Part shown: piece after piece, positions 46,344 through 61,253 of the stretch | Numbering within the stretch: the stretch's first letter is position 1 | How the letters are laid out: each line of letters opens with the position of its first letter | Assembly: GCA_010015675.1 (NCBI GenBank) | Contig: ML977044.1 | Span: 4,839 to 68,838, forward strand | Source of the DNA: Byssothecium circinans | Lineage: Eukaryota; Ascomycota; Dothideomycetes; Pleosporales; Massarinaceae | Length of the DNA: 64,000 nt | Direction: 5' to 3' | Translations under genes and position numbers: made by a program | Notes under the pieces: generated by a model | The model's database searches: none | The model's input: the letters and a program-made list of their open reading frames with translations, nothing else | Told to the model about the DNA's origin: nothing

Positions 46344-47485
46344 TCAAACACCCCTAGCGTTCTTGCGCCAAAACTTGCGGTCATAGTTGACCTGCACCGG
46401 CTCGTCCAGATTAATCTCCCTTTTGTTCTGTATCTTCGGTTGTGGCATCGCTGTCTCTGCTGGTGAGTGCGAATCACGTAGTTGGACATCCTCGCCATCG
46501 CCCATATGTCGATCGAGAAGGTCGTTGCGTTGCTTCTTCTCCTTTGCTTCCCGCGCTTCATCGCCTTTGATGCATGCTTCCATGGCTGCTCTCCACATCT
46601 CATTCGTCTTCTTCAGCCGCGCGCTCTGCTTCCGTTTGCCGCCCTTGCGGTTCTGTAGGCCTGCTTTTTGTGCAGCCATGAGTTTTCGTAGGCTCTCTTC
46701 AGCCCGTATTCCGTCTGCAGCGGCCTTCTCCCTGATCCGGCGCGGGTCGCTCTCGCGTTCAGGAAACACAGGTGTGGCCATATATGTGTGCTTCGATGGG
46801 AACGGTGGAAAGTGTTTCGGGATGTACTTCCTGCTATCCTTGTCTGCCTTTCCAGATAGCTCGGGACCAAGCAGACCCTCAAGGTTCGGTGGTGCGGGTT
46901 CCTCGGGCTCTGGGGGCGCGACCTGAGGCTGGAGTATCGGTGGTGGGATGCCACCTGTGTCGAGTTGGTCTTCGAGGGCTGAGGAGCCGGTGATGCCAAC
47001 GGATTTGAGGGCGCATATCCAATCGTGAGGTACGGTTTCGGTACGGCGGGCGCTGGACATGGACTTGCGGACAGTTGCGAGGAAGTTCGTCATGTCTATG
47101 CAGTGTTAGCGACTCGCACTTGATAGGATGTCCCATAGCATGCTCGTCGCACAACGGGTAATGCCATACAGTCGTCAACCATCCCCCGCATGGACTCCAT
47201 GACCTCTGGCGTCGCGCTCGCGAACCCAGCACCCTTCAAATGTATCGCAATTGCCCGTCTCATTTGTGCGTCGAAAAACTCCGTATCTCCTTCTGCGCCG
47301 AAGCCTCCGCCGAGCGGCTCGACGTTTTGCGGAAGGGGTTGTGTGTGCCGCAGACCGCGCACGACCTTGCGCTTCTTCGGGTTCGGGACGTCAAGCATCG
47401 CAGGCGCCTCCTCGACGCGCGCCCTCTTCATGCTTGCGACCGTACCGTTGCTGACGGCACCTGGCGAGTAGATCAATCCGGGCAT
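46344..47485 (-). CDS. TAF8: TFIID subunit TAF8-like
   Basis: Exons 47,485-47,170 and 47,095-46,344, with a 74 bp phase-1 intron (GTATGG...CATAG), give 355 residues. The N-terminal histone-fold (Bromo_TP-type) region runs through FFDAQMRRAIAIHLKGAGF and, across the splice, VDDYMTNFLATVRKSM to HDWICALKSVGI (about 70-140). The TAF8 C-terminal motif KHFPPFPSKHTYMATPVF is at about 199-216. A nuclear-localisation-like PNPKKRKVVRG lies at about 34-44, and the C-terminal third is basic and coiled. TAF8 dimerises with TAF10 in TFIID. The chosen ATG follows an open but unlike reading of 82 codons, treated as leader. Confidence 0.9.
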
Positions 47486-47889
47486 AGACTTGTGTGCGCT
47501 TTGCGCGGTGTGGTGGGAGGTCGCGTGCGAGAGCGCAAAGGTGAGGGCCGCGGTTTGCGGGGACGGCGGGCGGCTGTTGAAGTGATAGAATTCGCGAGAC
47601 CGAGAATCGTACTGCGCGCTTTCCGTTCGGCGGGCACGTAAAGGGTCGTTGGGGGCGGCGTGTCGTGTGCGATTCGGGACTTTCAGGTCGATGCGGTGAT
47701 GTCTTTCATGTTGGCGTGGAGGAACTCCCAAAACGTGGCTTGGCGAAATCTCGCTTACCTAACGCTTCCGGCTCTTTCGCTTTCGCATCACGCCAGGTGA
47801 ACGTCGAACAGCTCCAACACCCTTCTCCAGCTTCACCCACCCACATCCCGACCCCGAACACTCTCCACTCACCGAAAACAAAACACACC
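47486..47889. promoter_or_regulatory. Bidirectional promoter region TAF8 / COX7A
   Basis: The 404 bp between the outward-facing ATGs of TAF8 and the cytochrome oxidase subunit must serve both genes. It is CG-containing and ends on the right with a C/A-rich leader before the ATG at 47,890. No TATA-like box stands out. Confidence 0.45.
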
Positions 47890-48326
47890 ATGGCCATCAA
47901 ACCCATCACCGGCGTATGTGTTGCCATTGAACGCCTCCACAGGCTGTGGGGGTCCCTATGACAGCACGCTAATGACTGCTCGCAGATGCTCCGGAGAACG
48001 ATCGTGCTCGACCTCTCAGTTGCCATGGGTATGTAAAGTGGAATATGCAGTTCTAGCGCTCTGTGAAGCTCTACATAGCTTCCAGCGCGTGCTATCTGAT
48101 GAGGGGCTTTGCTAACTTTCAACCAGGTCTCGGGGTAACTGCCGGCTATGGCTGGTGGTATGGTACGTGAACGACACCCAACGCTTCGCGCTCAAACGCA
48201 TACATACAAACCGCAGAGCATGTGAACTGATTGTCTGAAGGATACCACGTCCCCGCCGTCCGCCACCGCGACTCCTACTACCAGAGGATCGAAGACGAGC
48301 GTGCCCGCGCCCTAGGCCAGAACTAG
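47890..48326 (+). CDS. Cytochrome c oxidase subunit VIIa-like (fungal Cox7a/Cox9), four small exons
   Basis: Exons 47,890-47,913, 47,986-48,028, 48,127-48,162 and 48,241-48,326 are joined by introns of 72, 98 and 78 bp with donors GTATGT, GTATGT and GTACGT. The spliced 62-residue protein starts MAIKPITGMLRRTIVLDLSV and continues AMGLGVTAGYGWWYGYHVPA, then VRHRDSYYQRIEDERARALG. The short N-terminus, single membrane helix and Arg-rich VRHRDSYY segment after it match the fungal Cox7a family of respiratory complex IV in the inner mitochondrial membrane. The largest exon is only 86 bp, so plain ORF searches miss this gene. Confidence 0.88.
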
Positions 48327-49136
48327 ACGACTGCTCCTTGCCAGACAAGATTTCTTTTGCTAGTCGTGGAATAAGGCATAGAGCTGAGGGGACTGGATGT
48401 ATCATAGTGGAGGACTCTCGATCAGCAAGCCAATTCAATCAAGTCAAGCATCTGTGTTCTTTAGCCCTTTTTGGAGACAATTCCTATTCTATTATCAGTG
48501 GCCAGTGATGAATCATCCGAGACAACGTCCATATCGCGACGAGCTGTCTTGGTATCATCGGAGTATCAAGTCCTCACCTTCTAGCTCTCCCGACACTCCC
48601 TTCAGCGATGCCTGGTACTTCACCAAGCTTTTCTTTTCATACGCATTCCCATTTAATGACGACCACAGCACGCACAAGGTTGTATGACCAAGCCCAATCC
48701 ACTCCGCAACCTCTTCTTTCTCCTAGATCCCTTCCCTCCTCACTTCCCCCCACACACGACCCATGAGAACGCAGACTATGGGAAAGCCCCGGGGGGTATC
48801 TTGCTACTAATCCTCCATGGTTCCCCTCTTCGTCCATTGAACCACCCGAACCTGAGTCCGAACCCGAACCCGAACCCAGGCGGAACTTATCTAGCAACTC
48901 GATCATCTCACTGATAACGAGACAGTTGGTAAGGCAGCCTCTTATCAGCGTTTCGCCTGCTAATAACGTCTATCATCCCGCTCACAACGCCGGCGCTTCG
49001 TTCCTTGCATAAAATTCCATCTCCATTTCCATCGTGGCAGTGAAGTGAGAGATAGATGCGGATATTCATATCCGCTGACTGTTGCTTCACTTCACTTCAT
49101 GTACAACGACAATAACAACACTTGCCTCGGAATGCA

Positions 49137-49209
<73 letters not shown>

Positions 49210-52200
49210 CGTTGGTGTCGGTTATCGTAGTTGTGGTCGTGAGAAAGATAGGTATGTAAGAAAATATACGAAAAGAATGGAAAAAGCCATCGCGGGGCCA
49301 CTGTTAAGACCCTGTCTAATGGGGGGGGTGCAGGTAGTACCTTGTACATAAACATGCGGGACTTTTACTTTATTTGGGAAGATAGAGCTCTTACTAGACT
49401 CTAGGCTCCAGACTCCAGACCCCGAGGATCATGGTAGGATTGGGTCTGAAGGCGGAGGGTTATGTTATGTTGTACTCTGTATTATTACTAGTGTATTGTA
49501 ACTATATCTATATCTATATCTATATCTATATCTACTCTTGGATGGATAGCTACGTGTTAGAGATCGTGAAAGAGATGAGATGAGTTGAGCAGTTGTGATT
49601 GTCGAGATTAACATAGAGATTTGTTAACTGTGAGAGCTATTGTTAATATTTATCATCCCCTGCAGTGAGCAGCATCCCAGGTCCTCAAACCACCGTTCCA
49701 TTAACGAAACGTGCGATCAATACCCATCTATGGAATAAGCCTGCACTCCCAATCCCTCCACCCACGGCACAGCACAGCAAGCACGATAGCCTTCGTAACC
49801 AGCGATAGTTAGCGGGGGCATCGGGCGACGAGCTCCCGCCAAGCATGACGACTGTCGAGCGATGAATAATGGGCAAGCACTCTATGCGCCGGGCTCCGCG
49901 TCGCCACAACCCAGCAAAAAGGCTTCTAGAACGACGTGAATGGCTCAGCAGAGGGCACGCCCCGTTTAAAGCACGCAAAATGCAGGTGATCTGGGGAAAG
50001 GGTGGGCGGCATCGTCGATCCGACTGCCATCGCATAAAAGAGAAGGCTGTTGTTGGTGCTCGAACGTGGTTTCACTGCGTTTTTGATGCGAAACCTTCCA
50101 GGCGCCTGCTCGTTAGTGCCACCGTCTGTCACGTTGCAGGGCGCGAGAAAGCGCGGGGGGAAACCAGGGTTTTGTTTTTTTGTTTGGAGGGTGAAGAATT
50201 TGGGCGGGTATTATTGTAAAAGAGGGTCGGTGATGCGAGCTCGTTGCTTTGCGGCTTTGCCCAGGCGTGGATGACGGTGGAGGTGCAGGCGGAAGCGGCG
50301 GGCTCAGGTTTAAGTTGCTTGCACATGCAGCGAATCCAGGAACGGCGCTAGCAGATCATGGCGGGCAGCTGCAGGGAATACATAGGGAGCCAAGCCATTG
50401 GAAATGATCGACGGGGTTCAATGAATGATCAGATGAATCATGAGAGCATGGGAGGGACGGGGGTATTTCTCGACTATGTAAGAGACAGGAGGAGGAAATG
50501 CAATCCACGAGAGGCTGGCTGAGGGTGCCTGCCAGCTAGCTGCAGTTCATTGTCAACGGCAGGCCCAGTGACTGACCGGCCGTCCACAAGCGCATGGCGT
50601 CTCTAGGCTGAACGGCTGGGGAACACCACCATAAATGGAGATGGGTCGCGACACGGCGGGAGGGGGAGACTGGATGAGAGGGGAAAAGTGCCAGCAGGGC
50701 AATTCTCGCTTTCAAGATTCGCCCTCTCCCTGACAAAGGGTCTCGTTGGTCACCGGTGGACATGCACCGGAGTTGGGCCCAACGTCTGGAGTTGTGGTGG
50801 ACGTCAGCTATAAATAAGGAAAAGGCAGACGACTGCGGCCGCTCGTGTCCGCCAAAGAGTACAGGCTGAGGAGGACGTGGACGGAGAGCGCCTCGCTGCC
50901 TGCGCGAGGAATGATGAAATGAAATGAAATGATGCTGGCACAGTCGTTCAAGAACTGACCTCATCACAGATGCAGTGCGCATGGCAGGTAGGGTAGATTG
51001 GCAAGTGGCGACAGGACGAGGCTCCGAGGGCGGCGTGCGGCTGCGCGTCAATTACAGGTCGAGTCGAGTCGAGCAGTGCTTTCTGCTGTGCAGTGTTCAA
51101 GCAGTAGATGGAGAGAGTGAGCGACGACTGTGCCATTCTGCCATTGTGCCATGTGGTTCAGCCTTCCAACGTCAAGAATCAAGATGAAACGGCGTGGAGT
51201 GCAGGCGCGAGCATGATGCATTGCCTTGCCCTTTCCTTTGTAGATGCGACAACGTGAATACTTGTTAAAACTTTTGAAGGGAAGCTATGTCCGAGGAAGA
51301 CAGTTGGCGGGAGAGGGACCAAGAGGGCGTAGGCGCTGGGCGTGCAGTCGTGCAAATGCAAATATCTAATGGCAATGGCGCTCTGGCGGCTTGGAGTTGA
51401 CGAGTGTGTGATCGGTTTGGGAAGGGTCGACCGGGGTGTGGCCGCCGCCTGCCCTCGCGGACATGAAGGCCCGTCACACATGGCACGCACCGAGAACGAG
51501 AAGGCTCATGGCTATAGAATAGGTAGACAGCGTCAGACAGCGTCAGACAGTGAACCGTCTCCAGCCATCTTCGCTGTGTCGAGGCCACGCTTGCTGGAAT
51601 ACCAACATCATCGTTCTTCTTATCGCTGCTTGCTGTTTGTCGCGGCGCCCCGTCGATTCGCGCTACGCAAAGTGGATCACCCGGGGCGGTCGATCAACCC
51701 AAGTTACCCAACCCTGGTCTGCCTATTACCACCTACTCTCCAGCTCAGCGTCCTCACCCCAAACCTTAGCTCCTCGCCCTCGCCCTCGACTCACCCTCGA
51801 CTCACCCTCGACTCACCCTCCAAACTCTGCCAGCGCTCCCACCCAGGCCGCGCTGCCTCTCACGACAACGACAACGACAACGACGCCGCTGTTCAACCCT
51901 CCCCTCCCCACGCTTCGAGAGCGAGTGCTGCTGCTGCCATCACGTTCCCCGTCACTTATTGGATCGTCCCCCTCCGCCGCTAGCCATCTGCACCGCAGCC
52001 AGTCGACTGAGCCTTGAACTCGCACACGCCGTCACACGCCCACCCGCCTCACTCCGACTCGAATGCTGCTGGCATCGTGAGCGTCGTCGCGCCAGAGCTG
52101 CCTGGGCTCTTTGTCGTCCACTCACTTGACCGTCAGTCGACGTCGCAAACAGGCCGCCTTCTTCGATCCTCCCGTTCGATCAAGCTTTCCCATCCAGGTC

Positions 52201-52288
52201 GCACTCTTGCATTCTTACACCCTCTACCTCGCCGCTGCATGGTTGCGGATCAATACCGCCGCTGCGGACCGCACCGCCTGCCCCCACT
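48327..52288. other. Long intergenic region upstream of MED15, no convincing gene
   Basis: Nearly 4 kb separates COX7A from MED15. It contains several microsatellites (GTCGTT near 49,140-49,210; CTATAT near 49,503-49,534; CCGAAC near 48,850-48,880; AAATG near 50,911-50,932) and, near 51,780-51,822, four copies of about 11 bp, CCCTCGACTCA. ORFs of 100-213 codons (for example 51,342-51,983 +) overlap others on both strands and show no domain. The last 600 bp are C/T-rich and probably form a long MED15 promoter and 5' leader. A short regulatory RNA or uORF could be present, but I cannot show one. Confidence 0.5.
49138..49211. repeat. GTCGTT hexanucleotide microsatellite
   Basis: About twelve uninterrupted GTCGTT units in intergenic DNA. 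It is open in several frames only because the unit is a multiple of three; no gene is implied. Confidence 0.9.
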
Positions 52289-57052
<4,764 letters not shown>

Positions 57053-59985
57053 ACTGGTCTTGGACCATTCTTCACCTTTTCTGGGGAAAAAACAACCATT
57101 TCACGGGAATGATGTAGGGGTTTTCTCCCTCGACTATACCACTCACATCTGTGTTTGGATGATCGATTTTCCACTGTTTCTGCATGATTTTCCACCTTTT
57201 TTTTTCACTGTCATTATATCCCGGGACAGACAGACAGACAGTCAGTCAAGTCAGCGTTCATATTTCACGAGGTTTCCGTTTCAGGGCAAGACATCAAAAA
57301 TTCCCGCAACCGGGCTGGGATCTGCCCGGTCGGCGCGGGATCAGGGATTAGGGGATAAAGGGAAAGAGGCGTTTTGGGCGATCTATGGGCGTTAGCGTTA
57401 CATGGAGGGTTTCCACTGTCATTGTCATTGTCATTGTCACTGTCGGGACTGGACTCGTTCCTTTCTTCCCCGCCGTGCTTTCTGCTGATCTATCTGCTGG
57501 TGTTTCTTGGGCACTTGGGAGCACTTGGGAGCACTTGGGATGAGTGCTGCATGTCATGTCGTATAGCGGAATTTTTTTTGTGCTTTCTTTCTTTCTTTCT
57601 TCCTGCAACCCATACTGACGCTGACGCTGATAACGACGGCTTGTTCGGTTAACTTTATTTATTTATCTTATCTTATGTTATTATATACCCCCTGAAAGGA
57701 AACTCGCTGGTTGTGGGTGCTTGTTTCTCTTTCTTTTTTTTTTTCGTTTCCTTTCTGTGCTTTGTTTGTTAGGGTTTTGTTGGGGTTTGTGTAGGCAGAT
57801 GGATGGAATTGAATGAATGAATGAATGGCTCGCGTGTTTGTTCTAAAAGCTTGATTCTTTTGTTGTTTTTGCGTTTTTGGGGTTTTGCGTTTTAGGGTTT
57901 TGCGTTTTTGGGGTTTTGGATTCTGCGTTCTGTCTGACTGCTTTGGCGGTTGAGTGGGTATGGGACGGGACGGGTATCTAGCGTACTGGTATAGGGCCAC
58001 GCACCTCACCATCTATCAATGGGATGGGAATGGAATATTTTCACGTTTACAAAATTAGAAAATTACTGCTGCTCGTGGTTTGGTTTGTTTGTTTGCTTGC
58101 TTCCGTGGTGGCTGTTATGTTTCCGAAGTCGCCCATGTGTAGTATATGTAGTCTGTCTTGAACTTTCTGGCTGTGCTGGCTGGCTAATGGATCGGATTGG
58201 ATCGGGTTTGGGGTCTTGGAACGGGGTCGGGGTCGGGGTCGGGGTCGGGGGGTGTAGGCATAGGTGAGGGATGATGGATGGCGGATGATGGATATGAGGG
58301 TCTTTTATAGTAGATTTAGGGAGTGGAGAGTGGGGAATAGAGGATGATTTCTTTTTTTCTTGTGGAACTCTGTATGTGTATGTGTATGTGTATGTGGGTA
58401 TTTTAGGAGGGGTAGAAGTATAGTATTAATGGGAAGGTAACGTAACTATGTATTATGTACTATGTACTATATACTATACTTTGGCACTTTCTTCTTCTTC
58501 TTCTTCTTCTTCTTCTCTTCCGGAAAAGTAATAATCCATAGTTTTTAAAAAGCAAACAGACAGAAATAAAAAATAACGTTAATAAAAATTAAAAATTAAA
58601 ACATGGGATAGTATTAGATATTAGACGTATACGTCCCACAAGTAGAGAGAAGGTCACGCGAAAGCTCTCTCTCTCTCTCTCTCTTTCTTAATTGCATCAT
58701 ACACCATACATACATACATACATACTACACTACCTAACCTTCCATACCATACCATCCATACCATATAGTCTATAATACCAACTTCCAATAATTCACTTCT
58801 ACACTCTCGCTGGATAATTCAGGGGCGGTAATCCCGCACGCGCTAGATCACTCATTCCTATTATGGTTTTTGTTTCTAAGTTGTTTCGTTCCGTTTCGTT
58901 TCCGCTTAGCCTTCCCTTGTTGTCGTTGCTGACCTGAGCTGAGCAACGCAGTGCGTGCGGCTGTGGTGGCGTGTGGCGGCGTGTGGCGAAGGGAAGGTTA
59001 AGTTGCTATTATTATAGTACATGTATTTTTCTTCTCGGCGGTGCGCGGCGCTATGTATGCGGGATGATGTAAGACGGCTGCTCGTTGGTCTGCGGTCTGG
59101 TTGGCGGGGGTGTTGGTGTTGGTGTTGGTGTTGGTGTTGGATAGAATTCAAGGGGGAGGGGGAGCAAGAGAAGGGGGAGGAGGAAAAGGTGTATTAGTAT
59201 TAGTATTAGTATTAATTGGTAGGGCTGAGGTAGATTATAGGCATCGCGTATGTGCGGTGAATGAGATGCGCAGCTGCAGGCGTGATAGCATGGGGGATTA
59301 TCAGTTAGGGAAGGGGAAAGGGTGTTTTTGATTTGTTCATGATACTACTTACTGTATGTAGCTTGGTTGTAGGTAAGTTAATTGATATATTGTTGTTCTT
59401 GTTCTTATTCTCGCGCGGGAAATTATCGCGATAGGATAGGATATGCGATGACTGACTAACGAAAGGTACCGGTGGTAGATTAGGTAGTGCGACTAAGCCA
59501 CGCCAACCATAGGTACAGTGCCGCATCGATGTGCGGAACGCTGTTTATCCGGGGTTGAAACTCGCACTAGAATCTTGTCTGGACGGTTCATGCTTGCTAC
59601 GTACGTCGTACGCTTGTGCTTCTGGAACATGGCGGTGAGCGAACTGTGGTACAGCGGTCCCGAATACATGGATGGATGTATGCGCCAGTGTTAAGATTGG
59701 TTTTGGAAGGTGGGTGTGGGACAGAGGACGCGGTGGCCGTTGGGGTGGGACGGGGTTTTCGTTCGTGTGATGGAGGGGTGTGGTGATTAAGATTGATGTC
59801 TTGTAGTGTACTACTATACGCCTGGCATTGGATTTTAGACCTGTTTCGATTTACATGTGAGGTTAGCGGTGAAGGAGGCCCAAAACGGTCCAAGATTAAA
59901 AAAAAAATCTCCATCTCAAGAGATGATGTGAGATGGATTCAAACGAGGCTTTTTTATTTCACTCATTATCTTAGTAAATGGAGGT
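57053..59985. other. Intergenic region rich in microsatellites, no gene seen
   Basis: Nearly 3 kb between MED15 and the DUF7704 gene. It contains GACA (57,228-57,245), GTCATT (57,418-57,440), a GAGCACTTGG triplet (57,510-57,540), CTTT (57,582-57,601), TTTTGCG/TTGGGG-type repeats (57,868-57,918), GGGGTC (58,220-58,247), TGTATG (58,371-58,395), CTT (58,491-58,515), CT (58,663-58,684), CATA (58,706-58,725), GTTGGT (59,110-59,138) and TTAGTA (59,191-59,213). It probably holds the MED15 3' UTR and the 3' end of the DUF7704 gene. ORFs are short and low complexity. Confidence 0.55.
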
Positions 59986-60471
59986 TCATCTTCTCTTCTT
60001 CAACCCCCCGCCCCTCTCAAACCCCACCCCCGCAAGGAACAGCATCCTCACCACCGCCAAAAACACCACATATGGCACATTTCCCACATCGATAGCATTC
60101 CACTCCCAAAACTGCCAGTACACCCAGCTCCCCACCAGCCGAACCGAATACAAATGCCCAAAATCCGCCACCAGCAGGCCGAACAAGAACGTCTTCCAGA
60201 CCCTGAGATCCGTGGTAGCCCTCAGCACCATTGCCTCGTTGATGCAGAGAAGCAGGTAGAGGTTCGCCAGCTGTGTTAGTACGATTGACGTCGATGTGGG
60301 GATGAGGCCATGCTGGGGTGCCGAAGCGGAGTGCGTGAGGTGCAGATATTTGGCTTGGTAGAGGTGGGCGTGCACGGCGCCTAGAAGGGTGGAGACGGGC
60401 TCGACGTAGAGGAAGACGAGGCGGTAGAGGACTGGAATGGATGCTGGGGGGGATGTTGATATCGTCATCAT
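59986..60471 (-). CDS. DUF7704-type small membrane protein
   Basis: A single exon of 161 residues from ATG 60,471 (a second in-frame ATG follows directly). IPVLYRLVFLYVEPVSTLLG (about 11-30), LTQLANLYLLLCINEAMVLR (about 67-86) with TTDLRVWKTFLFGLLVADFG, then FWEWNAIDVGNVPYVVFLAV, are the recurrent motifs of a family of small four-helix fungal membrane proteins (DUF7704). Function is unknown. The conserved LRVWK and ADFGHLYS segments lie between helices two and three. The gene is divergent from the F-box/WD40 gene, with 782 bp between starts. Confidence 0.78.
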   Translation of the reverse strand: MMTISTSPPASIPVLYRLVFLYVEPVSTLLGAVHAHLYQAKYLHLTHSASAPQHGLIPTSTSIVLTQLANLYLLLCINEAMVLRATTDLRVWKTFLFGLLVADFGHLYSVRLVGSWVYWQFWEWNAIDVGNVPYVVFLAVVRMLFLAGVGFERGGGLKKRR

Positions 60472-61253
60472 GGTCGGAGATGGTCGAGGTGGTGGCAATG
60501 GTGGTGCGCTCTGCACGACTCAGCTGCGGAGCGGTGAAGGCTGAACCGGGCCTCAACAGTTCCCGGCGCGCTCGTTGCGTCTAGAGTGCAGAAGCGGTGG
60601 ACTGATCCGTGGTGGACATGCGTTTCCTGTCTCGACGTTGAGCGTGGGAGTGGGATCCGGGCGGGAATCCTGCTCAATGTGGATGCTCGGCGAACAGGCC
60701 GTACTGCGGTCTTTGAGGTCCTTGTGCTGCGACGAGACGAGTGATCAGCCGTCCGCTAATTTCTCCAGCCCTGCACAGTGCACCCTAGTACCTCCTACCC
60801 AGTGGTCCCTGGCCCAAAGGGCTTCCTTGGATTAGAGCATGACTTATTAAGATACACGCCTCACGGCCCCCGTCCGTGGTCTCTCTTCTCGTCCTCCTCA
60901 TACGGGACTTCCCACCCTCTCTTTATTCTTGCAACAAGACTCCCCGCGTGGTCTCGATACGCTCCCTATCCATCTTTTCCAGCGCATCGTATAGACACGT
61001 TCTTTTTTCTGTCCTTGCCGTGCTTTGCTGAGCCGCCGCCCGCCGCCGCCGTCTTTCAACACTCAACACTCCTTGCCCCGACATCCGCACGACTCGTCAA
61101 CGTTTCGAATACGCGTTTTGCCTCCCACCCCCAGCCCTCGCCCGCCACTGCCCGTATTTTATAAAACTGCAAAGAGAGTGTGGATATATAGAAGAGTGTG
61201 GCTGCCGTGTGGTGCTTGATATCGCTGAATATTGGCCTTCTGCCCCGTCTCCA
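60472..61253. promoter_or_regulatory. Divergent region between DUF7704 and F-box/WD40 genes
   Basis: About 780 bp between two outward-facing start codons. A C/T-rich stretch at about 60,880-61,150 probably marks the promoter and leader of the F-box gene. Overlapping ORFs up to 128 codons show no family features. Confidence 0.4.

Noticed and set aside
51342..51983. 213-codon plus-strand ORF upstream of MED15
   Set aside because: It overlaps a 155-codon ORF in another frame and minus-strand ORFs, has no recognisable motif, and lies in a C/T-rich leader with tandem repeats.
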